64,000 nt of DNA from Calditrichota bacterium (GTDB lineage: Bacteria; Calditrichota; Calditrichia; RBG-13-44-9; J042), in assembly GCA_013150955.1 (NCBI GenBank), contig JAADJD010000002.1:130705-194704 (forward strand). The letters run 5' to 3'. A model generated the notes under the pieces. The model was not told the origin of the DNA, ran no database searches, and saw only the letters and a list, made by a program, of their open reading frames with translations. Position 1 is the first letter of the stretch. Each line of letters starts with the position of its first letter. The position numbers and the translations under genes are program-made. Shown in pieces: positions 9,325 to 17,161 of this stretch.

Positions 9325-9358
9325 GAAAGGGGATGGGCTGCCATCCCCTTTCTTAATT
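9325..9358 (+). terminator. Intrinsic terminator after ccmF
   Basis: A perfect 12-bp stem, GAAAGGGGATGG / CCATCCCCTTTC, with a GCTG loop, followed by TTAATTTG. It lies 90 nt after ccmF and could serve both directions, although the distal amylase gene has its own repeat-flanked 3' end. Confidence 0.75.
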
Positions 9359-9420
9359 TGTTGCGATTCATGAATTTTGAAGAAACCCACCGCATCTTGC
9401 TTTCAACCAAAAAATGCATG

Positions 9421-9590
9421 AAACCCAAATCATGCAATCAACCACGAATCACGTGAATGAATCCTAAAAATATCAATAAAATAGCGATTAAATCCCGGAT
9501 CACATTTTTCACCCGGATATAATCAAACGGATTTTATTGTTTTTGTTCGCGTTAATTCGTGTAATTCGTGGTTTCATGCAGAATCCGGAT
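9421..9590. repeat. Dispersed palindromic element, copy B
   Basis: Complete single copy. The left end is AAACCCAAATCATGCAATCAACCACGAATCACGTGAATGA and the right end GTTAATTCGTGTAATTCGTGGTTTCATGCAGAATCC, so the two ends are near-perfect inverted repeats. It directly abuts the stop codon of the alpha-amylase gene on the minus strand and may act as its 3' hairpin. Confidence 0.85.
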
Positions 9591-11984
9591 TTATCGCACC
9601 AGCAGCATTTTGCCTACCCGACGTTGATCCTCCCACTGCAGGGTGTAAAAATACATGCCCGAAGGTTGATTCCTGGCCTGCCAGCGAACCCGATGTGTCC
9701 CGGCCTCCATCATCCCATCAACCAGGGTGGCAATCTCCTGTCCACGGGCATTGTAAATGGTCAGTTTCACCCGTCCGGTTTCCGGTAATTGAAATTCGAT
9801 GGTGGTTTCCGGATTAAAGGGATTCGGGTAATTACGAATCACCTGGAATTGAGTGATCAGCTGCGGTTGTGATTCATTCTCCCCGGCAAGCTCCACGTTT
9901 GTTCCTGGAGTGTAGGGGACGTATTCACTTTTTTCCACCCAGATGGAATAGCCCCGCGGGGGTGCCCAGACGTACACCCGTCCGTCGGCATAAACCTGGG
10001 TCTCCTCCAGTGCATTTTTGGTCGCATTCACCAGCACTTTCCCGGCCCAGTTGGTGTATCCGGGAGCAGGTGCATTATCCACCCACAATCCTTTCACATC
10101 GGTTTCGTGATCGTTAATGACCAGGATGGCCCCGGATTTGACACCATTCCCCTGGCGTCGGGCCACATACACATCGCTGGTGTTGGCACCGGGCCAGGGA
10201 TTGCCGATCTCACTCAAAACAATCATGCTGCCATTCAGATAGGTTTTTCGGATGAAAATTAGACGATTGATTTCGTCTTTGAGGCTGGCCGGTGGGGTCA
10301 CCCGATCTTCGGAACAGGCGTGTTTGGAAACCTGAGTGATGCCATAGTAATGAGGATAGAAGATGCAGGGACGGCCTTCGGCAAACAAGATGTAGGCATA
10401 CGCCATGTCCCAATCGCGCCATAGCCATTTGTCCGATTCCTTGCCGGTATCGTGATTGTCCACAAAGGTTACCACCTGAACGCCAGAGAGATTATTCCCG
10501 GAATTATCCCGGATCAACCCGGCGTGATTCAGCCAGCTCATATCGAAATCGGCGCCGTTCCAGTTGGCCATATCCGTCAGCGTGAATTTCAGCGGAAAGT
10601 CGAAGGCGTCCACATCGGCACCGTAGCTTTCCACGGTGGTCACCCAGTATTTGATGGCCGGTTTGTCTCCCCAGTATTCTCCCACGGCAAATCGCTGAGA
10701 TCCATCCGGCCGTTTGGGCATGCTGTTTAACCACTGCGCGATGAATTCGGGTTGCACTCCGCGAACAAAATCCAGTCGGTAGCCATCATATCCCACGGTA
10801 TTGGTGAGCCACTGGCCCCATTCGATCAATCGGTTTTGTACCACCGGATCGTAGGTGTTCAAATCGTTTCCAAAAAATTTTGTATTGGGAATGATTTCGT
10901 CGGTACCGGGATACCCCAGATAGTCCCGATCGTCCACTGGATGGAAATGGCTGTAATTCCATGTCCACTGGGGTTCCCCGGTTCCTGTGTGAGTGACGTA
11001 CGATATTCCGGTGTTTGTATGCGCTTCCAGCACCGTGGCAGCCAGATTTTGCCCGTTGTACCAGATTTCAAAGGGATAGTACCCATTGGTCTGGCTGGCG
11101 TAGCCGAACGTCCAGTTGCCGTTGCAATCGGTGGTTTCCCGACGCGCTTCCAGTCGGATCACAATGTCATGGGCTGCATTGAGGGTGATTTTGTACTCGT
11201 CGATATCCCCATATTGATTAATATGGGCCCAGATGTGTTTCCCCGAACCCGGGAACACGTTGTACTGACCATTTCCGTTATTCGGCTCGTATTCCCAGTT
11301 TGCCGATGTCGGTGTGTTGGGTTGATCGGGAGAACCATCCCAGTTGATGTACAGATCGTATCCTCGTTCCGTGTAACTGGCATTCCAGTCCAGGTGATAT
11401 CCTTTAATCTTGATGTAATAATCCCCGGGAGAGGCATTGGGGATGATCCAGACAATCTCATTTGTTGGGTAGGGACTGTACTGATCATACACGCCGTCCC
11501 CGTCGGGATCCCGGATGGCTTCATCAAAAACATACTGTTTAACAGCGGGGTTGTTTTCCCGTTCGCTATCCCCGGCGTAGATGTGGTTCAAAATAATGTC
11601 GGCATAAACTTCAATACCGTAGCTGTGCATGGTGTTAACCATGTTGATTAACTCGGTGCGGCTGCCAAATCGCGTTTCCACAGTTCCTTTTTGATTGTAA
11701 TTTCCCAGGTCAAAATGATCGAAAATGCCGTAACCCATGTCGTAAATCCCGAAGTTGCCCTTGGAGGGAGCGGGTGTCCAGATGCCGGTAATGCCAGCGC
11801 TGGCCAACTCCGGAGCCTTAACGCGCAACGTGTCCCACCAGGAACCGTTCTTGTTGACCGCATCCACCGGCACATCCCAGTAAAAGGCCTGCATCATTAC
11901 ATCATTCTGGGCATTTCCGGTGTAAAGCGCAAAAAGTAGAAACATGCCCACAATGGCAATGAACCGAAAAGTGGATCGAAACAT
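9591..11984 (-). CDS. Secreted GH13 alpha-amylase with T9SS-type sorting domain
   Basis: Endo-acting alpha-amylase for extracellular starch/glycogen. A signal peptide (about 1-25, ending NAQ) leads into a GH13 barrel resembling bacterial liquefying amylases. Region I is 'ADIILNH' (~130), the nucleophile is D405 in 'GYRLDFVRG', the acid/base E436 in 'FAVGEYWG', and the third carboxylate D512 in 'FVDNHD'. About 190 residues (155-345) of beta-rich, Asn/Gly/Tyr-rich sequence interrupt the barrel in the domain B position, much longer than usual. The C-terminal ~80 residues are a type A sorting domain ('IRNYPNPFNPETTIEFQLP' ... 'YNARGQEIATLV'), implying export by a type IX-like system. A strong SD (TAGGAGG) precedes the ATG. 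It is transcribed divergently from malE. Confidence 0.93.
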   Translation of the reverse strand: MFRSTFRFIAIVGMFLLFALYTGNAQNDVMMQAFYWDVPVDAVNKNGSWWDTLRVKAPELASAGITGIWTPAPSKGNFGIYDMGYGIFDHFDLGNYNQKGTVETRFGSRTELINMVNTMHSYGIEVYADIILNHIYAGDSERENNPAVKQYVFDEAIRDPDGDGVYDQYSPYPTNEIVWIIPNASPGDYYIKIKGYHLDWNASYTERGYDLYINWDGSPDQPNTPTSANWEYEPNNGNGQYNVFPGSGKHIWAHINQYGDIDEYKITLNAAHDIVIRLEARRETTDCNGNWTFGYASQTNGYYPFEIWYNGQNLAATVLEAHTNTGISYVTHTGTGEPQWTWNYSHFHPVDDRDYLGYPGTDEIIPNTKFFGNDLNTYDPVVQNRLIEWGQWLTNTVGYDGYRLDFVRGVQPEFIAQWLNSMPKRPDGSQRFAVGEYWGDKPAIKYWVTTVESYGADVDAFDFPLKFTLTDMANWNGADFDMSWLNHAGLIRDNSGNNLSGVQVVTFVDNHDTGKESDKWLWRDWDMAYAYILFAEGRPCIFYPHYYGITQVSKHACSEDRVTPPASLKDEINRLIFIRKTYLNGSMIVLSEIGNPWPGANTSDVYVARRQGNGVKSGAILVINDHETDVKGLWVDNAPAPGYTNWAGKVLVNATKNALEETQVYADGRVYVWAPPRGYSIWVEKSEYVPYTPGTNVELAGENESQPQLITQFQVIRNYPNPFNPETTIEFQLPETGRVKLTIYNARGQEIATLVDGMMEAGTHRVRWQARNQPSGMYFYTLQWEDQRRVGKMLLVR

Positions 11985-12241
11985 TGTGAAACCTCCTACG
12001 CTTTGATGAGGCTGTTGAACAATCCCTTATTGATTCATTCCCTTTGAGTCTGTCAAAGAAACAGCAGGGGAGAACCGGAACGTGGTTGCCAGTTTGGTCT
12101 TAAAGCAGTGCTGGTTGGAATCGTTCCCATCGGGTGGCTGGCGATGGGAAGAGATTCTCTTCTTTTTGCTTGATAATAATTGAAGGAGACCCGTATATTA
12201 GTCACTCAGAAACTGATTACGAATCGAGTCATAATATAATC
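11985..12241. promoter_or_regulatory. Divergent amylase/malE control region with two inverted repeats
   Basis: The gap between two divergently transcribed maltodextrin genes. It holds CTTTGA-N5-TCAAAG (12042-12058), an operator-sized palindrome, and a perfect 9-bp pair TTCCCATCG-N9-CGATGGGAA (12124-12150) followed by a T-rich run (CTTCTTTTTGC), which could be an attenuator or operator in the malE leader. GATAAT at about 12170 is a possible -10 box, and AAGGAGA at about 12182 has no good start codon after it. Which regulator binds is not shown; the TrmB-like protein of the same locus is a candidate. Confidence 0.45.
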
Positions 12242-13492
12242 GTGTGGAAGAAAATTTGTCAAATCTTTTTTCTCCTGATTTTCATCGGGTCTGCCTGTGC
12301 TCCCTTTAATCCCCAGAAAAAACAAATCGTTATCTGGACAACCCTGCGACCGGTTGAACGGGAATTGTTGCAGCAGAAGCTGGATCAGTTTGCCCGGCGC
12401 TATCCCGATTACACGTTCCAGCAGTTGTATTATCAACCGGAAGAATTGCGGCCCAATTTTATCATTTCATCACTGGCAGGGAAGGGGCCGGAGCTGGTTC
12501 ACGTGCCCAGCGACTTTATCGGGCCCTTTGTGGAATTGGAGGTGGTGCAACCTCTGGAGCCGTTCTTTTCACAGGCGTTTCTGGATAGTTTTATTACTGA
12601 GCCCTTTCCCGCCAATACCTGGTTTAAAGGCCATTTGTATCAGATTGCCGATCGGGTGGGAAACCACCTGTGTCTGGTGTATAATAAAGATATTGTTCCC
12701 GAGCCCCCCAAAACCATCTCCGAACTGATTGAAATGGGTAAACAGATTGCCCGTGACGAGGACGGGGATGGCATTCCCGATCGGTATGCCCTGGCCTGGA
12801 ATTACATCGAGCCGTATTTTGTGATTCCCTTCATCGGGGGGTATGGGGGATGGATTCTGGATGAGAACAACCGTCCCACGTTGAACACACCAGCGGTCAT
12901 CAAGGCGGCACGGCTCATCCAGGATTTGCGCAATAAGTATCGAATCATTCCCAAGGAAAGCGATTACGAGACGGCCAATGCTCTGTTCCGGGACGGGCGA
13001 ACGGCCATGATTATCAACGGCCCCTGGTCATGGGGAACCTATTTGAAGGATGGCATTCGCCTGGGAATTGCCCGAATCCCCAAAATTGATGAAACCGGCT
13101 TGTGGCCGACTCCGCTGGTTTCGCCCATGGGGTATATGCTGAACGCCAATGCCACGGGGAAAAAACGCCGGATTGCCATTGAACTCATCCGCTATTTAAC
13201 TTCCACCGAGGTTGAACTGGAGTTTGCCCGGCGATTCTTGCTGGTGCCATCGCGGAAGGATGCGCTGGAAAAAGCCCTGAAGGATCCCGAACTGGGGCAG
13301 AATGAGCTTTACCTGGCGTCAATTGATCAGATGAAGGTGGGACGTCTGATGCCCGTGGTCACAGAAATGCGCTGGATCTGGGATGCCATGCGACCGGCCT
13401 ATCAGGGAATTTTCACCGGGAAATATTCGCCGGAGGAAGCGGCACGCGAGATGCAACGCCTGGCCGAAAAGCTAATCGAAGAAAGTCGATAA
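12242..13492 (+). CDS. Maltodextrin-type ABC transporter solute-binding lipoprotein (MalE-like)
   Basis: Periplasmic sugar-binding lipoprotein. With GTG 12242 the protein opens with a lipoprotein signal, 'KKICQIFFLLIFIGSAC', whose lipobox Cys gives a membrane-anchored mature protein. The fold pattern is that of family 1 solute-binding proteins ('IVIWTTLRPVERELLQQKLDQF', 'YNKDIVPEPPKTISELIEMGKQIA', 'NGPWSWGTYL', 'PLVSPMGYMLNANA'). The track's ATG 12134 would put 36 odd residues before the signal, so I prefer 12242 even though its SD is weak. The two permeases follow closely; the ATPase is not in the window, so a shared MsmX/MalK elsewhere is likely. Confidence 0.85.
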   Translation: MWKKICQIFFLLIFIGSACAPFNPQKKQIVIWTTLRPVERELLQQKLDQFARRYPDYTFQQLYYQPEELRPNFIISSLAGKGPELVHVPSDFIGPFVELEVVQPLEPFFSQAFLDSFITEPFPANTWFKGHLYQIADRVGNHLCLVYNKDIVPEPPKTISELIEMGKQIARDEDGDGIPDRYALAWNYIEPYFVIPFIGGYGGWILDENNRPTLNTPAVIKAARLIQDLRNKYRIIPKESDYETANALFRDGRTAMIINGPWSWGTYLKDGIRLGIARIPKIDETGLWPTPLVSPMGYMLNANATGKKRRIAIELIRYLTSTEVELEFARRFLLVPSRKDALEKALKDPELGQNELYLASIDQMKVGRLMPVVTEMRWIWDAMRPAYQGIFTGKYSPEEAAREMQRLAEKLIEESR

Positions 13493-13505
13493 ATCGGGTG
13501 CGCTT

Positions 13506-14405
13506 ATGGCAGGAACGGTAACACGACTGGGTTCAGCAAATCGACTGGCTTACTTTTATGTGCTCCCGGCCCTGCTGGTCATGGGGTTTGTCGTTCTCTA
13601 CCCATTCCTGTACAACATTGTCATTGCCTTTTCGAACATGAACCTGACCCACTTCCGGGACTGGCGCATTATTGGGTTTCGGAATTTTGTGGAAGTGATC
13701 AGCGATCGGTTATTCTGGTACTTTCTGTTTAAAACCGTGTTGTGGACGGTGTTGAACCTGATTTTCCACGTGGGCATCGGGGTGTTGCTGGCGCTCATTC
13801 TGAATAAGGACATCAAAGGTCGATCGGTATTTCGCACCCTGTTAATCCTGCCCTGGGCAGTGCCCCAGTACATTACCGCGCTGACCTGGAGGGGCATGTT
13901 CAATTCCGAGTACGGGGCAGTAAATCTTTTCCTGCAAAAAATGGCCGGTATTCAGATTCCCTGGCTTTCCAGCGAGTGGGGGGCATTCACCGCCTGCTTG
14001 ATTACCAATATCTGGCTGGGATTTCCCTTCATGATGATTGTGGCCCTGGGCGGCCTGCAGAGCATTCCCGATGAATTTTACGAGGCGGCTGAAATGGACG
14101 GAGCAAATCCCTGGCAGAAGTTTTGGCACATCACCGTCCCTTTGCTGCGGCCGGTGATGATTCCAGCAATTACCCTCGGTGTCATCTGGACGTTCAACAA
14201 TTTTAACGTGGTCTGGCTGGTGAGTAACGGGGGAGAACCATCGGATACCACTCACATTCTGGTAAGCTGGGTGTACAAGGCGGCATTCACGTACTTCCGC
14301 ATGGGGTATGCCGCGGCGTTTTCGATGATTATCTTCGCGATTCTGTTCATTTTCAGCTGGCGATTTATTAAACAGACCCGGGTGCTGGAAAATGTGTACC
14401 AATAA
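13506..14405 (+). CDS. Sugar ABC transporter permease (MalF-like)
   Basis: Inner-membrane permease subunit with six or so helices and the binding-protein-dependent transport EAA loop ('EFYEAAEMDGANPWQKFWHI'), which docks the ATPase. Other typical stretches are 'YFYVLPALLVMGFVVLYPFLYN' and 'GVIWTFNNFNVVWLVSNGGEP', the last resembling maltose/trehalose MalF. It starts 13 nt after the binding-protein gene. The neighbouring amylases argue for maltodextrin as substrate; this is context, not proof. Confidence 0.9.
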   Translation: MAGTVTRLGSANRLAYFYVLPALLVMGFVVLYPFLYNIVIAFSNMNLTHFRDWRIIGFRNFVEVISDRLFWYFLFKTVLWTVLNLIFHVGIGVLLALILNKDIKGRSVFRTLLILPWAVPQYITALTWRGMFNSEYGAVNLFLQKMAGIQIPWLSSEWGAFTACLITNIWLGFPFMMIVALGGLQSIPDEFYEAAEMDGANPWQKFWHITVPLLRPVMIPAITLGVIWTFNNFNVVWLVSNGGEPSDTTHILVSWVYKAAFTYFRMGYAAAFSMIIFAILFIFSWRFIKQTRVLENVYQ

Positions 14406-14420
14406 CAAAAGGGCCTGAAG

Positions 14421-15263
14421 ATGGCAAATCCCAGGGCGTTATCCACACGCGGAAAAATTGCGGCTTACGGTGTTTTGTTGTTATTTACCCTGTTTGCCAT
14501 TTATCCCGTTTTGCGGGTCATATCCATTTCGCTGCGTCCGGGAAATCGCCTGTTAACCCGGTCGCTGGCGTTGATTCCCGAAGGGGCTACCCTGGAGGCC
14601 TACCGCCGCCTGTTTACGGACGAGCCGTTCCTGCAATGGCTGGCCAATTCTATTTTTGTATCCTCCTGGGTCACCGTGGTTGGCGTCACCCTGGCTGCAA
14701 CCGCGGGATATGCCTTCTCCCGGTATCGATTTCGCGGGCGCAATGCCGCCATGCTGGGCATCATTACCACGCAGATGTTTCCGGTGACCATGCTGCTTTT
14801 GCCCCTGTTTATTATGTTAATTAAACTACGCCTGTACGACTCCTATCTGGGATTGATTATTGCCTACTCTGCCACCGCACTGCCGTTTACCATCTGGCAG
14901 ATGAAAGGCTATTACGATACCATACCCTACAGTCTGGAAGAGGCGGCGATGATAGACGGCGCCTCCCCGGGGTACACGTTTTATAAGATTGTGTTGCCAC
15001 TGGCCCTGCCAGCGCTGGCCATTTCGGCACTCTTTTCCTTCATGACGGCTTGGTCGGAGTACCTGGTGGCCGCCGTGCTGATTCAAAATCCCCAGTTGTT
15101 TACCCTGCCGCTGGGATTGAAATCGTTCCAATCCAACATGGAAGTGGCCTGGGGATTGTATTCAGCCAGCGCCGTGCTGGTGAGCCTGCCGGTGGTGGTG
15201 CTGTTTATGTTTCTCAGCCGATGGTTAATTTCGGGGTTGACCCTGGGGAGCGTAAAAGGGTGA
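14421..15263 (+). CDS. Sugar ABC transporter permease (MalG-like)
   Basis: Second permease of the importer, 280 aa, pairing with the MalF-like subunit. It has the EAA loop 'EEAAMIDGASPGYTFYKIVL' and the MalG-like opening 'YGVLLLFTLFAIYPVLRVISISLRPG'. It lies 15 nt after malF, so the three genes form one transcription unit. A 185-nt gap follows; within it TTGACT at 15328 could begin a promoter for the next gene, but no convincing -10 box is seen. Confidence 0.9.
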   Translation: MANPRALSTRGKIAAYGVLLLFTLFAIYPVLRVISISLRPGNRLLTRSLALIPEGATLEAYRRLFTDEPFLQWLANSIFVSSWVTVVGVTLAATAGYAFSRYRFRGRNAAMLGIITTQMFPVTMLLLPLFIMLIKLRLYDSYLGLIIAYSATALPFTIWQMKGYYDTIPYSLEEAAMIDGASPGYTFYKIVLPLALPALAISALFSFMTAWSEYLVAAVLIQNPQLFTLPLGLKSFQSNMEVAWGLYSASAVLVSLPVVVLFMFLSRWLISGLTLGSVKG

Positions 15264-15448
15264 AGAAAGCGGGTAAAATTCAATTAAAACAAGCGTTCAA
15301 AAAATGCAGTTTGCGGCAAAATTTTCTTGACTATTATTATTTTCTTTTTAATTTATCGTTAGTAACTATGATATGAGTTGCGCATGACCATTGACGATCG
15401 AAAAATAGGTAAGCCGTTCTTTGTAAACCTTCACTAAAGCGAGCCAAA

Positions 15449-17134
15449 ATGAACATCCGCTACGGATTACACATTTTTCTCTTCCTTTTCCTTTCCGGGC
15501 TTGTCTGGATCTCCTGCCAGCGCCAGCCTTCCAGCGAAGATGTTCTGGCTCGCATCGACCGCAGTTCCATCACCACAGACGATTTCCGGAAGCGCTTTCA
15601 GGAGCTGAAGGTGCGCATGGGACTTCCGGATAATGGCCAGACCCGCCGGGAGTTGTTGAAGAACATGGTCAACGAGAAGCTGCTGATCATCGAGGCCAAA
15701 CATCGCGGCTACGATCGAGATGCACAGGGACAGTTTGAGTGGGAGCGCATTCAAATACAGGGTTTGTTGAATCAGTTTTATGAACGGGAAATTGCCAGCA
15801 AGGTTCGGATCAGCGAAAGGGAACTCCGGGAATTGTTTGTGCGCTTTAATACCCGAATCAAAGCCCGGCACCTTTATGCGCCTACCCGCAAAAAGGCCGA
15901 TTCGCTTTACGCCCTGTTACAGAAAGGCGCTTCCTTTGAAGAGCTGGCAAAGAAGGTGTTCAAAGATCCCAGGCTCCGGGAAAGTGGCGGTTTAATTGGA
16001 TATTTCACAGTGGATGAAATGCACCCCAATTTTGAGGATGCAGCTTTCCGCCTGAAGGTGGGAGAAATCTCGCCGCCAGTGAAAATTGCCAGCGGATACA
16101 GCATCATCAAGGTGGAGGATCGCATTCAAAATCCCCTGATTACCGAAATTCAATTTGCCCAGAAGAAAGACCGGCTGGAGCAATTTCTCCGCTACCGTAA
16201 GACCATTAAAAAGGCAGCCGCATTTGTGGATTCCATGCGCAGGGTGCTGGAGGTGGAGTTCGATCCCGACGTCATTCGCGAGGTTTACCAGCATATTCAG
16301 GGGCAACCGGAGGGCTATTTGATACTCGAAGAAAGAGGGGATGGCTTCGCGCCCGAACTGGATGATCGGATCATCGTACGCTCCCGCTTGGGCGAATGGA
16401 CAGTGCGCACCTTCCGGGAAAAAGCCCGGTTTACATCGGACAAGGAAAAGCGCTGGATCCGCAATGAGGAAAATTTAGAGGAGTTTATTGCAGGGCTGGT
16501 CGTTCGCGATTACATGCTGCAGCAAGCCCGGCGGAAAAAATATGATCGCTTGCCCGAATATCGGGAATACGTCCAGGAACAGTGGGAAATGTATTTGCTG
16601 GAGCGATTGGAGCAGGCCCTGTGGGAAGAAATTGTCGTCCCGGAAGACAGTCTGCGCCATTATTACCAGCGCAATCGCGATCGCTTTACCCAGGCGCCCC
16701 AGATCGGGTTGCGAGAGATTGCGGTTAACGATCGCCAGGTGGCTCAGGTCATTAAGCGATTGTTACGTCAGGGCGCCTCTTTCGAGGAACTGGCACAAAA
16801 GTATTCCATCCGCAACCAGGGGCCAACCCGGGCCAACGATGTGGCCTATTTTACCCGCCGACAGCTGGGGAAGTGGGCGGATGAAATATTCCCGCTGCAG
16901 CCGGGTGAATGGCGGGGCCCGTTCACTTCGCCGGATTCCCTCTACCTGTTTGTCAAATGCGTGGACAGGCTCCCGCAACGGGTCATTCCCTATGAAGAAG
17001 CCCGCGAAGAAATTGTCAAGATTTACAAATACATGTGGATGGCAAAAAAACGGGAAGAAATCATCCGTCGGGTGGAACGAACGGTTCCGGTTGCCCGATT
17101 CCCGGAAAAATTAAAAACGGTTCGACTCAATTAA
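15449..17134 (+). CDS. Parvulin-type peptidyl-prolyl isomerase lipoprotein (two PPIase domains)
   Basis: SurA/PrsA-like periplasmic folding factor. A lipoprotein signal ('FLFLFLSGLVWISC') places the mature N-terminus on a membrane. It then has an N-terminal SurA-like chaperone region, a rotamase domain at about 130-225 ('KARHLYAPTRKKADSLYALLQKGASFEELAKK', '…GGLIGYFTVDEMHPNFEDAAF') and a second, more degenerate rotamase domain at about 415-520 ('GASFEELAQKYSIRNQGPT'). It probably helps fold outer-membrane barrels. It sits just before a TonB-dependent receptor, an obvious client. Confidence 0.85.
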   Translation: MNIRYGLHIFLFLFLSGLVWISCQRQPSSEDVLARIDRSSITTDDFRKRFQELKVRMGLPDNGQTRRELLKNMVNEKLLIIEAKHRGYDRDAQGQFEWERIQIQGLLNQFYEREIASKVRISERELRELFVRFNTRIKARHLYAPTRKKADSLYALLQKGASFEELAKKVFKDPRLRESGGLIGYFTVDEMHPNFEDAAFRLKVGEISPPVKIASGYSIIKVEDRIQNPLITEIQFAQKKDRLEQFLRYRKTIKKAAAFVDSMRRVLEVEFDPDVIREVYQHIQGQPEGYLILEERGDGFAPELDDRIIVRSRLGEWTVRTFREKARFTSDKEKRWIRNEENLEEFIAGLVVRDYMLQQARRKKYDRLPEYREYVQEQWEMYLLERLEQALWEEIVVPEDSLRHYYQRNRDRFTQAPQIGLREIAVNDRQVAQVIKRLLRQGASFEELAQKYSIRNQGPTRANDVAYFTRRQLGKWADEIFPLQPGEWRGPFTSPDSLYLFVKCVDRLPQRVIPYEEAREEIVKIYKYMWMAKKREEIIRRVERTVPVARFPEKLKTVRLN

Positions 17135-17161
17135 CTCAATTAAAAGAGGCGTTTGTTCAAT

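Noticed and set aside
10752-11651. 299-aa ORF on the plus strand
   Set aside because: Lies wholly inside the minus-strand alpha-amylase, which has clear catalytic motifs; its protein has no recognisable domain.
15321-15372. TTGACT / TATGAT promoter before the PPIase gene
   Set aside because: The two hexamers are about 33 nt apart; at normal spacing only poor -10 matches are present.
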